This document shows positions 42,118-42,162 of a stretch of 42,162 bases of DNA, piece by piece. The translations under genes were made by a program, and so were the position numbers. How positions within the stretch are numbered: the first letter of the stretch is position 1; each line of letters starts with the position of its first letter. Under the pieces are notes generated by a model that saw only the letters and a program-made list of their open reading frames with translations, was not told the DNA's origin and did not search any database. Source of the stretch: Hellea sp. (lineage in GTDB: Bacteria; Pseudomonadota; Alphaproteobacteria; Caulobacterales; Maricaulaceae); contig JABDKG010000056.1 in assembly GCA_013002305.1 (NCBI GenBank), positions 1-42,162 of the forward strand. Direction: 5' to 3'.

Positions 42118-42162
42118 CGCGCGCTGAAATAATTACGGCGCAGGGCTGTCGACGCCGACCCA

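Noticed and set aside
1-42162. Prophage, insertion sequence, integrative element or tRNA-linked island
   Set aside because: No integrase, transposase, phage structural gene, tRNA gene or flanking repeats were recognised.

Overview
This window looks like chromosome from a dimorphic, probably marine, alphaproteobacterium of the Caulobacterales/Maricaulales/Hyphomonadaceae type. The evidence is the combination of a Flp/Tad (Cpa) pilus locus, the cell-cycle regulator CtrA divergent from a FliJ-like gene, GANTC (CcrM-type) sites in regulatory regions, and the ffs-dnaX-ybaB...recR block. Base composition is moderate by eye. I see no prophage, insertion sequence, CRISPR array, tRNA or rRNA.

Layout. 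1-8.9 kb: end of a Flp pilin gene with its terminator, then cpaA, cpaB, cpaC, cpaD, cpaE, cpaF, tadB and tadC in one direction, closed by a strong terminator; tadD converges on it (8.9-10.1 kb). 10.2-15.0 kb: an M17 aminopeptidase, a degenerate acyltransferase-3-like membrane protein, a MarR regulator with an NlpC/P60 hydrolase, and a membrane-anchored cytochrome c with an unusual acidic repeat tail. 15.2-18.6 kb: kdsB-pheA, a YHS-domain protein, a DoxX-like membrane protein and nudC. 18.7-25.0 kb: SRP RNA (ffs), dnaX, ybaB, ggt (inserted in a block that is usually continuous), recR, and on the other strand rmuC plus a small conserved gene. 25.1-29.7 kb: an exported methyltransferase-like lipoprotein, an SCP2 protein, an alpha/beta hydrolase, two tiny related membrane-protein genes, and a ygfZ-GNAT-tag operon. 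29.8-35.3 kb: a low-complexity secreted protein, a probable sigma-54-dependent small RNA, apaG, dcd and an S9 peptidase. 35.3-40.0 kb: a radical SAM / SRPBCC / DUF1214-like / SDR operon divergent from a sulfotransferase. 40.0-42.1 kb: a membrane-protein plus Xre-regulator cassette, ctrA and fliJ.

The most interesting material is in the gaps. (1) At 31588-31718 a textbook -24/-12 promoter, a structured stretch of about 105 nt and a perfect UUCG-loop terminator indicate an independent sigma-54 small RNA. (2) At 27403-27863 there are two tandem paralogous single-membrane-span proteins of 48 and 49 aa. They follow a perfect TTAA-N7-TTAA CtrA box, a TATAAT -10 element and a CRP-like palindrome. 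(3) Four GANTC sites lie within 81 bp at 12794-12874, and another sits in the centre of a perfect 15-bp palindrome upstream of ctrA. Together these suggest several cell-cycle-regulated units in this window. All functional assignments are from reading the sequence; no database search was run.
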